DNA from: Marthasterias glacialis
Lineage: Eukaryota > Echinodermata > Asteroidea > Forcipulatida > Asteriidae
NCBI GenBank assembly: GCA_911728455.2
Contig: OU452227.1
Span: 13,470,110-13,534,109 of the forward strand
Direction: 5' to 3'
Length of the DNA: 64,000 bases
This document shows, one piece after another, positions 12,880 through 25,500 of this stretch. The position numbers and the translations under genes are program-made. Numbering within the stretch: position 1 is the first letter of the stretch; the number at the start of each line of letters is the position of its first letter. Below the pieces are notes generated by a model, which was not told where the DNA came from, ran no database searches, and worked only from the letters and a program-made list of their open reading frames with translations.

Positions 12880-13143
12880 AAACAGGCATCCAGCCCGAAG
12901 TCCCATCGGGGCCAAAGGCACCCTTGGACCCACGGCCTGGGAGGCGTGGGGACCAGGACTTGAGTTGCAGAGTACGGAGTTTGGAGGAAATCGCCGGCAA
13001 CTGCCAATGAGGCCCAGCGGAGCTCCCGCCCCCACGAACTTCATTGTAATAACTTTATCTATAAAAGTTATCAATTTAATAAACTGTTAATGAAATCGAC
13101 TCTGAAAGAAGTGGGCGTTAAAAGTTGTCAAACATCCTGGCAG
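12880..13143 (+). other. GC-rich island with a consensus plus-strand splice donor
   Basis: About 150 bp of clearly GC-rich sequence (roughly 12885-13035) lies in AT-rich surroundings and is open in more than one frame on both strands. On the plus strand a frame opening after a TGA near 12959 stays open to CAG|GTAAGT at 13141-13149, a perfect donor consensus. I do not recognise the translation. It could be an antisense exon, an inserted repeat, or a conserved part of the FBXL16 3' UTR. Confidence 0.35.
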
Positions 13144-13403
13144 GTAAGTTAAAAGGATATTCACAAAACATGAATGTCAGCATCTTTTGGGAACAATTCA
13201 CAGATAAAATTACGATTGTTCGACCTGATCAACTGCCAGTCATTCGGTGAATTGATGGCTTAAATAAGCTAATAAACTACCACTGTTGCATTCACGTGTG
13301 TTTCTGTGTTCTTTGGTTACAAAAACAAAAATCCTTGTTTAAAATATGAGAAGCGTCAACAAAATGATTTCATTTCTCGTCAGCAAGAATGGACAAGACA
13401 TCT

Positions 13404-13552
13404 TTAGTGGACAATCGTGCACTTAGAGAGATTGAGAGTGAAATACTGCAGCAACTCGGGGGATGATCCAGGGCAGTTGGTCAGTTCCAACTCCTCAAGG
13501 TTCTTCAACTGAGCAAGACCAGAGAGACCTGCTGCTGTCAGCAACGGACACC
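13404..13552 (-). CDS. FBXL16: FBXL16 coding exon 3, C-terminus (149 bp with stop)
   Basis: Acceptor GTTGTCTACAG precedes 13552. The frame reads [20 protein letters not shown], then [17 protein letters not shown], ending KCTIVH and TAA at 13406-13404. It matches the conserved C-terminus of the family. Confidence 0.95.
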
Positions 13553-16500
13553 CTGTAGACAACAAACATCATTTAATTAATTGAGTGTGGAAAGATCTGG
13601 GGATTTTGGTTGGTAATAGGACAATGAGATGTTTTGGTTGGCCGGGTAGGACTGGGAATGGCTGGGTTGTGTTGGACTATAGGTGGGTTCGGGTTTGGGT
13701 TGGTAATGGAGTAAAGCAAGGAAGATGGTTCTTGCTCTATGGTAATGGTTGGTTGTGGTTGGGTTGATTTGGGTTGGGTTAGGTGGGTCAATGAGATGTT
13801 TTGGTTGGTCGGGTAGGACTGGGATTGTCTGGGTTGTGTTGGACTAGGTGGGTTCGGGTCTGGGTTGGTAATGGCGTAAAGCAAGGAAGATGGTTCTTGC
13901 TCTATGGTAATGGTTGGGTGTGGTTGGGTTGATTTGGGTTGGGTTAGGTGGGTCAATGGGATGTTTTGGTTGGTCGGGTAGGACTGGGATTGGCTGGGTT
14001 GTTTTGGACGAGATGGGTTCAGGTTTGGGTTGTAATGGCATAGAGCAAGGAAGATGGTCCTGCTCTGGTAATGGTTGGGTGTGGTTTGGGTTGGGTTAGG
14101 TCTGAACGGTTTGGATTGGGTTGGGTTGGGTTGAGTCAGTTCAGGTCGGAATGGATCTGGGTGTGTTGGTTTGAGTAGGGTAGGGTTGGGTACTTTGGTT
14201 TAAGTTGGTTGCAATTGCATGGGTCAGGTTTTGGAATCGACTGGGACGTTTCGGTCGGGTTAATGGGTTTGGCTGTGGTTGGATATTCCTTTTGTGAATT
14301 GTTTTTCAATGTAATAACCCACCTGCTACTGACAGTATCGTCAGGCTCTTCATGTTGTACAAGTGTTGAAGTCCAAAATCCTGTACATGACAACACCACC
14401 TTAAGTATAGCGCCCTCATGCAGTTCATAGTAGACAAGAATCCAATGCCAGTGTCTGTTATCCGGACACATCTGATTCAAAATAAAGAATGAGAAATGTT
14501 TTTATAACCTTTCTTCATCTCCTTCCAGTGACTCGTAAGTTTCGGAGGAAATCATAACGTCTCAGCAGTCTCTGTTCGGCACAGCTCATTAAAGGTACAA
14601 TACAGGATTAGTTACAATCTGAAAGCTGACTGATTATGAAGTTCACATCAGTACCAATCTTCAGCAGAAATATTTCTGTCTGAAATACTGTCAAAGCCGA
14701 GAAAATAGAATTTGAAGACCACCATTTTAATTTCGAAGATCGATGTGTTTACATGCTGAAAAGTGTACACAATTTTGTCCACTGTTTTCTCCTGATTCGG
14801 ACGATGGATTGAGCCCAAATTTTAACAGGTTTGTTTTTTTCATGTATATATTGAATCACATAAAGTAAGAACCCTGCAGCTTTACCAATCCTATATATTA
14901 CCTTCATGAGTGTGCTCAAGGCTCTTGGTGCTCAGACTAAAAACCTGAAACTTGAACTTCGCACAATAAAAGTAAAGCATCTTAATCCAGCCGTCTATTC
15001 ACAAACAGAACGTTACATGAAAAATACATGGAAGACTTGAGACCATTGTGAATATTTTCTCGGCCTGCAAATGACAATATCAAGAAACGTAGCCGAACTT
15101 GTTGGTCCCACGAGATTTACGTACGACAAAAAGGCAGATAACGTATTCTTTACTTTAGGGACTACGCTATGTATCACATGAAACATAATTGAAAAAATGT
15201 AATGACCCAACTGCTCTGACAGTGTCATAAGGCTCTTCAGCCCCCGCCCCTACCCCACACCAACTTCCGTCTACGTTATTATGAAGACGTGTACGCATTC
15301 GGGGAAACACTAACAAGAGGTTAGAAATCAAGGCGCTAGTCTGCGCATTTCACCTTGGAGTCCAATCTCATCTCATCTTCATGAAACATCCATGATGAAA
15401 CACACACAGCCTCTTATTACACGGACGACGGAAATCGCCTTGAGTTTTTAATTTGAAGATGCACCTGTGTTTTATTTGAAGGTGTCCTTTGGTGGTGACA
15501 ACTTTACAAGAAAGATTCTGAGTCGAGAGATAATTTTAATATGAGAACTATACCTTCTTCTTCCTGTCATCTACAGTTAATTAGCCTTCAGTAATAAACC
15601 TTGACTATAGGTGAGGCAGATCCTAGACCACAATCTAGTCTGATTAGTGTAATTTCAAGAGACGGTTTCTGGATATGCTATGGCAAGTAAGACACAACTT
15701 TACTGTGCCAAAAAATCCCCAGATGACCGGCACTCGTATCTTGCCGTTCATTTGACAAATAATTTGTTTGTTTTACAAATAAACATTACTATTTCTTCAC
15801 CAATATGTCCGATTTAAAGCCCTAGCTCAACATTGGTAAACTGACTGTAATGCTTCTATTCTTTGCACAAATCAAGATATATGTGATAGAACCAACCTGT
15901 GAAAACTTCAGCTCATTTCGTTGTTTTATTTGCGAGAAAACGGTAAAAATGCATTCATCATTTTTTTTACGCATTCCAATAGGCAGAGTTTTCGTCTCAC
16001 TGAGGCAAAAACTATTTTTGAATCTTATTTCATTTATTGTTTGAAAACGATAACACTTCAGGCAGAAATATTTCAAGGAAAGTTTTCTACATACCATCAT
16101 TATCTTTATACCATGTAAGGTATATGTAAATATGCGAACATTTATGTCTTTCTTCTTACCAGTGTTGAGCCGGGGCTTTAAGTAAGAAAACAAGTCTAAC
16201 TATTAATCTTAGTATTTCAGAATAGACTGTTGGAACAGTTCATGAAAGAAACTGTTTTCTTTGAACGTGCTGCATAGTCCTCTACTGTTTTAACGAAAAC
16301 ACAAATTTGTTTCTATTTTTTTAAACCGAGGCTTAATGCGATTTAGAAAACGTGTCATCATGACACGTTTTCTAAATTAGACTGAACTTAAGACAATTAT
16401 ATTAGAAGAAGCTTTCACAACATTGAATTGTTGACAAATTAGGATTAGCTGCTCTAAACCGCTAACCAAAATAACCTGGTGTAAATGCATTTTTTTTTAA

Positions 16501-19500
16501 ATAGCCTCACGTTTTGACCCTGACAAAGTCTAAGGCTAAAAGAGTATGACTCTGCTAGGGTTGAAAAATCAGGCCATTAACAACATTGGCGCAGGCCATT
16601 GTTATGAAATATGGATACATAAATATAAATATTTACCAAAACAGAGGAGTCTTCTTTTAAAAGGAGTTTCATACAATTCTTGAGAACTAGAAAAGTATAA
16701 TGTCTTCACAATTTCAGCTGCAAATACAACTCTGACTCGGGAACGGTTTATTTGTGACAAGTGAGTATATTGAACATGAATGTGTATTTCGTGTTGCCAA
16801 AGAATGCTGTAGTGAAAGCCTTGGTTTCATTCTGTGTGGATCTGTGGTACCATACCACACTCACGACTATCTATTGGTAAATCGATATGCCTAGCGTATT
16901 CCATGCCACTGTGTACAGCAATGGCCCACTGGTTCATTGCCACATTGCATTTAATCACTAAATTATTACTGCTGGAGTCTAATTGGCTTAACGGGCATCT
17001 GGACAAACAAACGGTATTGCACAACCGGTAAAATTAGCATTGTCTTGGCAGATTGTCTTAGGATTTGATTCATTTGATGCAGGTATGCATCAAAGCGACG
17101 GATTCGGTTCTATGATGTGTGCTTTGTATATATTATAATTATAATTCATGTTAATATCCCTGCTGATGAGGTAAAGATTCTGCACCATGTATTTACTTGA
17201 AGGGATGGTGTACCATTTGGTTTTTAGAAGAACCCATCATTTCAACGGTCCATTTTTAAAATCCACGGTGATCTTTTACATTCTGTGCAAAGTCCATTTT
17301 AAGAATGCCCCAAAACGGCGCAATTATAGCTTCTACAGGTATAGGCTCGTCATGTTCGCACACACACATCCGTACATGCAGTATTCTAACGATGAGGCCT
17401 ACTTTATGATTTGATATTTCGGAAACGTTGGTGGCTCTGTCTGTTGGTTTAATCTCGATGCTTCCCATGTGTGATGTTAAAGCAGCGTAAGGATACCGTT
17501 GTATTGAATGAGGCCTGGTATATATTTTCAAAGGGCCTGGTATATACTTTCCCTTCAAAAACAACTCCATCTCAAAATTAACACTTTAATTTTAATGAGA
17601 CACGGATTTGTGGGGCTAGGCAGTCAAATTTGACACCAGTGGCTTTGCCCTGGATCATCGGAAAGTGGTTTAATTCTCGGTTTGAAATTACAACAAAAAG
17701 ATGACAGTTCCTATATCGCCTTCTTTAAAAAAAAAAAGAATCTCAAAATTGCGGTTATAGGTGGCCGTGGTGTTCTTAACTTATATTGTAATTTTTGTTC
17801 TGTAAAAACATTGTTACCAAACCAGTTCAATACATTCTTCACATATTTGCTTCCCCTTTGGATTTCTTTCCATTTTGGAATGCTAAGCTTCATTGGTCAC
17901 AAGCGGGTAAGACCAAAGATCGTACAGAGCTATACGATCTTCGGGTAAGACCCTTTAGAAGGCTTGGCAACCTTTTGTGTGGTCCTCAGTCAATATCCAT
18001 GCAGGCCTACCCGTTGTGCGACCCGTATCGTGCATGCCGTTGGGCCAGCATCTCCACCGTCTACAGCGACGACCCCTCCCTCTCCACCGATGGAGCAAGG
18101 GCGAGAGTGACTGTGCTGCTGGACCGGACCCTGGACTGTCGTGGCTCCTGAGCTGAGTATCCCGGGGTTCATCGTCGACCTCTGGTGTGGGCTGTTGTTG
18201 GAGTTGCTGGACATTACTTTGTGGGAGCTGACTGGGCGGGGCATACTTTTAGCCTCCTAAGGTATTTGTTACGCTTTGTCGAATGTACTTTGCTTTCATT
18301 GAACTTTGCCGGCTTCCCGTTTAATTTTGCCTCTGTTTGCTTTTAAATCTTGCTTTTATTGACTGTTTTGTAATTTATGTGGCTTTACCATTAATGTGCT
18401 TTGACTCATTGTTTTGCATATTGGTTTTATGTTTTTAGTTTAAATGTATTTCATTTATTGCTTTTGTGGGGGGGGGGGGGGGGCACGGGCCCCCGTGTCC
18501 CCCCCCCCCCCCCCCCCGTCGCAACTGAATACTATAGCTGTAACGTTTATATCAATAACAACCATATAGTTGACTGTCCTGATTTTATTTTATGTATTTA
18601 TTTATTTATTCATTTATCTTATGCTCTGATTTTAACATATTCAAAGCCGGTGGTCTCGGGTTCAACCCTCGTATTCCCTCGTATTTTTCTTAGTTCCCCC
18701 AAAATCGATGTAAAAATTTACTCAGTCCGCCACCTCGTGGTTTATTGCTAGATATTATTAACAAATATAACAAAATACAAATTAAAAAACAACAACTGAT
18801 GACTCTGGTATAGTTAAAGAAAACTTGTATGAGTGCTCGTTCTGAACTCGCTACACTGCCTTTCCTCGCTGCTGCTGTATGGACACGCATCTTTAACTGT
18901 ATAGTCAATGAATATTAGATGAAGAAGTAGGCCTTGCTCTATGCAGTAACATATTCCTGGTGTGGCCCGTGCCTGTGCTAGGCGCTTGTAATGATATTTC
19001 GCACCTGAGTGTAATCATAGATGATTTCATGTTTACTTGAGAAGTAGTAATAAAACGGACACGTCGACAGTTAGCAATAACAATGTCTGGCATGCCAAGA
19101 TCCACATGCTGATGTATTTGTAACGACCAGGGAATATGAGATTGATCAGATCTTCACGACGGAGCATGACATTACGATGGGACACGAGGCTCTTGTTTTT
19201 TTGTAATTTTGCCAAAGTAATCAAACATAAAAGGTACAACATATGAGAATGCAAATGATTTCGATTTTTCTGAAGCTCAGCAGCCCTCTACAGATTTTAT
19301 ACGGCTTCACTTGCCATCTCATGCCAAATGACCTTTCACCTGGACCAACTTCTGGTCTTGAAATAATATAGGTCTAGTGCATGGTTGTTATTTTATGGCC
19401 CATTCACCGGTAATATCCGGCAATTTCCCTCTACATCAGAAAATTGTTACATCCCTCTGCAGTTAGAAAAATAAACAAGTGTATTTGACAAAAACATTGT

Positions 19501-22500
19501 CCTTCAGAAGACTTCACCATCTCCTGCTAAGTGTAGATATTTATAAATACAATTTTAGTTCCTTGTTTCTTTTATACTCTTTTTTCGTGTTCGTAGTGAA
19601 ATTTCCTTGTTGAATAATACCACATTAATACATCAGCAAAATAGCTTTCGAAATGCAAATGCGTGTGATATGGAGAAAGCTCATTTCGTAATATTTGTTT
19701 TATACCAAAACATAACATATCAAAGGCCTAGGATTGGTAAAGCTGATAGCACAGGGTTCTTACTTTGTGTGATGCAATATACTCATGAAAAAACAAACCT
19801 GTGAAAATTTGGGCTCTATCCGTCATCTGAGTCAGGAGAAAATAGTGAAAGACCATGCACAATTTTTACCATGCAAAGACATTGTCCTTAATTTCAATTG
19901 TTACAATCGAAATTAAAATAGGGGTCTTCAGAATTCTATTTTCTGGACTTTGACACTATTTCAGACAGAAATATTTCTGTGGATGATTTGTACTGGTATG
20001 AACTTCATAACCAGTAAGCTATCAGACTGATACTAACAAAAATATGGATAACAATCATGTGTTCAACCTTCAAAGCCCCAGCTCATCATTGGTACACTGA
20101 CTGTAAATTCTTGCATTCTTTGCACAAATCAAGATATTTTCAATAAAACCAACCTGAGAAATTGTCAGCCCATTTCGTTGTTTCATTTGCGAGAAAACGG
20201 TAAAAATAAACCTAGCATTTTTTTGTACGCATTCCTATAGGCAGAGGTTTCGTCTCACTGAGACGAAAACTAATTTTGGAACTTGTTTCATTTATTGATT
20301 AAAAATGTCAACACTTCAGGCAGAGCTATTTCAAGGAAACTTTTCTACCATCATTATCTTTATACCATGTAAGGTATATGTCAGTCTTTGAACATTTATG
20401 TTTTTTCTCTTTACAAATGTTGAGCTGGGGCTTTAAGTACGTCCTTGTTATGCAGATAAATATAGAAATGGATGGAGGATGAGAGGAATGTGAAAGATGA
20501 AATAATAGCAATCAGTAAAACTGCTTAGTCATTAATCTTCCAGACTAAAGGACGGTGTTTCTGCAGATCATTTTGTACTCAGCAATATGATATTTCATGT
20601 TAAACGGATATTGCATGTAGCCATAACTGAGGTATGTTTTATACATTAATCTATGATGCCGTGGGGTTTGTGCGTGTGATAAAAACTCTTCAGGAAAGTA
20701 CCTACATATCGTGAGTCCATTATAATCTACAATATTCATCACGCTGGCCAAGTCATTACGTTTGTTTCAACACGGATAATACTTAAAACACTGGCGGCGC
20801 GCATTAGGTATGCTAAGATTCACCCTGATTTCATGTAACAGCAAATGCCTTGTTGACGTCACATATGTGACGTTAAGACACGATGTCTTCCTGTTTGGCT
20901 TGATCACGTGATCTGTTCCGGAAGTAGTTTTCGTTTCGTCGATAGTTTTATTATTATGAAAAGACGATGCTGTCGCATAAATTACTGGTTTAATTTGAGT
21001 CTTTTTAAAGCCAGCCATTAAACAATGCCCGTTGGGTATTGCAGTGTGCAGAGGACGAAGGATATTATGTTAAGTAGGAACGTATAGGCCAATACTACTC
21101 TGTAGGCCTATGTCTACGACAAGGAATACGGGCAGGCTATTTAAGCTTTGCAGAATGTTTGGAATTATAATTCTGTCTACCTAGGTTGTTATTACACTGT
21201 ATTAATCTATTAATTTCAGGCGCAAAAATGTCATGCAATACTAGTTAAGCCTCACATAAATGTTTTAGAATGATTACACAATGTTCCCAATCTGTCGTTA
21301 AATGAAAGGTGCGGGCCATAAAATGTCTCAAACAACAACTCAAAATATTATTGAAAAATTGTGCCCGCCTGTTTTATAAGTTCTAACAGCTCCGTTCCAG
21401 GTTGAGTTAACTGTAAGGTGACCTAGCTTAGCGAAATACCACAGTGATACTGGTTCTTACATTTCCTTATTTGCTGAAGATAATTATGGGATTTTCGAAC
21501 TAAAACCTCACTTATATTTAGTCTTGTCTGCGTAGTAAATGGGTGACGCATCATTGATTTTGAAAGAGCAAATTTATTCAAGTCCATTAGTTTCAAGTGA
21601 ACAAACCATCCAACCAACCCATGTAATTTTATCAAAACAGGTGATCACGCGTCGTAAAAACAACAAATAACGGTGGGTGTTTTGTCTTGGGACTTCGGGC
21701 ATGTTTATCACGTGCTTGTTTCGTTTTTGGAAAACTAAAAATGAAACTGAGCTGTTCAGGGAATTTTGTCGCACGTGGCATTGTTTCGGATTAAAACATT
21801 TCTCAGGACAATCAATTGTAAAGATAGTTTTAAGATAAAAAAATTCATCGTTTTTTTTCTCCAACCATTAGAGACTTGGAGTGTCTTTGCGTCTATAAAT
21901 ATCCTGTTTTTGGTTAAGCCCTGTTTGCTAGTCATTTTTAAATTTGGGCTGCTTCTTGAAACTCTGTTTTATTAGGCTATACATCACTTTTCCAAAATTC
22001 TTGCTGAAATCTGTAGAACGGCACATTAATATTCATGTTAATAAACAAAGTCCTGTAGACTTATACTGGTATTGTAACATTGTAAATTTGCAGTTATGTT
22101 AAAAGGTGCAGTCAATGTACACTAAAGCATTTGAACCTCGATGGCATATAGACCTACCCTTTCTCAGTTGGGGGATAAAATGATCCATTTGTTTGGTGCT
22201 GGCATTATTTGGGCTCGCTATACTCATAAAACAGGTAAATCACAGAGTTTATGATGGCCTAGTGAAGTAGAAAAAATTTCCAGAAATAATCAAGTAATTT
22301 GATCACGCGGGGAACTGTTCAACGCATTTCATCGTGGATCAAACGGTGGCAATACCGTACACAGGGTCTACTAAACAATAATCAACGAGGTTGATCATCA
22401 ACTGGTTATCATGTTAAAATGTGCCTCATGAAGTTTTTTTTTGCAGAAATCACACTGTTTCAGACAACAGAATTTAACAATGGACGTGCGGACTTTAGAT

Positions 22501-25500
22501 TGGATTAACCTCGGCTCTTTATATGATATGCTGAGGTTCAATAATAACATAATAATAATGAAGTCTTATGAAGCGCACGTATCCACAAACAAGGTGCTCA
22601 AGGCGCTGTTACAAAGAAACAGAAAAAGCTAAAAGGAAAGAGACGAAAAAGAACAAATTAGTATTGAGAAGAAAAAGCCGAAGTCATGAGTTTTGAGTGA
22701 TTTCTTGAAAGAGTGAATTTGTATCGCAGGTTTTAACCCATGATAAATTTGCAAAATATTAACACTTTAGTACTTATCATTCATCGTGTAAATTTGTAGA
22801 ATAAGATTTGATAATAAAACAAGAAATGTACATGTCAATATTCAGATATCCCCTTGGGCACAAAACGATCTAAAACACTTATCTTATTATGCCAAATGAT
22901 AAGCTTAAACCATACTTTAAACTCTGTGCTTTGCTTATTTGCCCGTCCTACATCCACAGTTTATTATCTTTCTGCCAAACATCTCCAGCTTCCCAGCAGA
23001 CTGAAGGGAATGAAATTACGCCCCCTTGAACATTATATTCTGGTTCCCGCCCCCTCATAGCAGACGCATTAGTGATGCTAGACTCGTTGACGTAGACTGA
23101 TGCACGAACGCATCTTCTTGATTGAGTATTGAAAACGGAAAGACTGTACGCTTGACGTTGGTCAGGTCCGAACCTATACGTCTGCATTACCTTGCTTGCG
23201 ATTTCACATCAACACTGCATCTGATTTTGTTTTCAATTCATTGCCTGCACTAATAACACAGAATCAAGATTCACTTGTAAACATTTCTGTGACACTATCA
23301 TTCTATCTATATAGGGCCTACGCAATATAATAAATAAAACTAGGATATTATCACGCAGGATCTAATTTCCTTCCCCCTTGATTATCAAGATCGAGACTAA
23401 AAACAAGACGTCAAAAAGAACGGTTCTACAAAGGAGCAATTATCTACTTACGATTTAAAAATAAATTAGGCAACAAAAACAATAATTTCCGAGAACACCG
23501 AGCGAAGAGATGTTTTTTTTAAACCAGGGAATAGTTTTACAACAGTGCATAATTTGCAATCACTAAAAGGCTGCTACGAACGTGTGGCGAGCATATAAAA
23601 GGTCAAAGGTGTATTGTGTGTAGGATCTATGCTCTATGCATTCTAAACACGTCTCATTTCTTTAATTCATCAAGGAGACCTTTTTCATAGGCAGGTATTG
23701 ACCACTGCTGTAACGTGATACTTTAATATGTGATTAATTCAACAGAGTGGGTGCTGGGAATTCTTCTGTCAGACTGTTGTTTAGTATATGTTTCATTATC
23801 CTGCAGAGCTCTTAGTGTATAACCACACACAAATATCTTGCCCTGGCCGCTGGGAAGCAACGGGGATTGTATGTTAAACTTAGAGGTTTTGTGCAATAGT
23901 GGTAAACAAAATGTGATAAGACTTTTTAATTAAGTGAATCCTTTTATATAAGTTGAGAGAAAGGCTTCCTGCGTTGTTTAACCTCATATGTTGTGATTTT
24001 CGAAAACGCAAAAGATAAACTTGGAATAAAACTCTTTTGCCCAGAATCCATGTCGGAAAATGTTTATTATTTCTCGAAATGATATACAGTGAAATTACGT
24101 TCCATGCCAAAGCTTCCGTCGTTTCCGTAATTCTGCTGACTCAACCCAAACGTGTAGGCTTGATGTAGTTACGGGCATTAGACGGCGCCCTCGGTGGCTC
24201 GAAGAAGGAAAGTTAATTTGTATATCTAACACTGTTTTGAATATCCTGTTTGCAAAGACGTTTGCCATTGAATCCACACAAAAACCTGTTTTCTGTCGAT
24301 GTTTTGGTTTTGTTTGTGAGCCCATGGTCTTTCATGATTCTGCTTGGGGAAATCAGTGTGATTTCCAAAAGAGGAGACAGCGTCCTAATGCAGACTCGTT
24401 TTGTTTTGATGAAAAGGCATCCCTGGGGCTAATTCATCCTCATATTGAAGGAAAACCATCAAACATTGACCTTTTTAATCACAAACAACCTAAGCCCGAA
24501 GAGAGCGCTTCCACTTTTCAGCAGAAAAAACCCCCAAAACGCCTTGAATTCCAAGCGTCATCTAATGGCATTGGTCTAAAAATAGATAAGCTGATGACGA
24601 CATTGTCAGCTTAACTGACATGCAAAACACAAGCCGGTTCCAGATAGAAGTTCTATGTTTAGCCATAAGATCGGTTGTCAACATGTTGACATGTGCATCT
24701 GCTCTTGGGGCTTAGAAGCACCGAACGACAAATCAACATGACCTGTGATCTATTTTGCTTGTTTAAATATTAACTGTTGTTCCGCGGTAATGAATGGTCA
24801 ACCATTTCCCTTTACCGTTTGTGAGACACTCCAAGCCTGTATTTTGGTTTAAATGTTTCCCAAATATTAAGGATTAAGCACAGCTATTTCATTGACAATC
24901 ATTAATTAGGTTCTCCTATTTAACTTATTATTTATCTTATTGGCGATGATTAATTAACAGTGTAACAAGTTGCTACTACAAAAGATCTTCCGGTAAAATA
25001 GTTATTTTGCATTTTTTTTAAATAATGAATTTGGTTACAATCACAACAGCCAACTAATGACATTCTGACGAGTACCACGAGTTGCTCTCGGGGGGCAAAT
25101 GTTGTAGTATTCTGATGAGTTACCCCAATAATCTATCAATCAAGCATTCCACTAATACACAAAAAAAGATAAGAGTGTTTTTAAAGATAACGTGTGCAGC
25201 TTGAGCAGCCAATGATAGCTCAGAATGGTCGAGAATGAAGGGTAGGTAGTAGGCCTACGCGTGCCTAAAATAACAGGAGTCGCGTGCGTAGTCACGCGAC
25301 CTGTGCATCGTTGAGTGTGTCAGTCTCTGCATGGCGTATGTTACGTCTCAGATTTAAAACCGCAGGAGTCCTTCGCTTATCCAAATGAACCTGGCAAAAT
25401 TCTTGCCGCTGAATACCAACACGCAAATAGCTTGCAGTAAAGCACGCAGTGAAGTTGAAGGCTGGCGTGGAAATAACAAGTCGGTGATGTTTGGTAAAAC

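Noticed and set aside
13573-14099. Proline/threonine-rich or Gly/Trp-rich protein genes
   Set aside because: All such frames arise from the GGGTT-rich minisatellite inside FBXL16 intron 2 and match no family.
14136-14480. 114-codon minus-strand ORF spanning FBXL16 exon 2
   Set aside because: It is in the wrong frame; the true exon uses another frame with matching splice phases and family residues.
17990-18244. Coding exon of FBXL16 in the GC-rich segment
   Set aside because: The translation has no LRR character and the three confirmed exons already join in phase without it.
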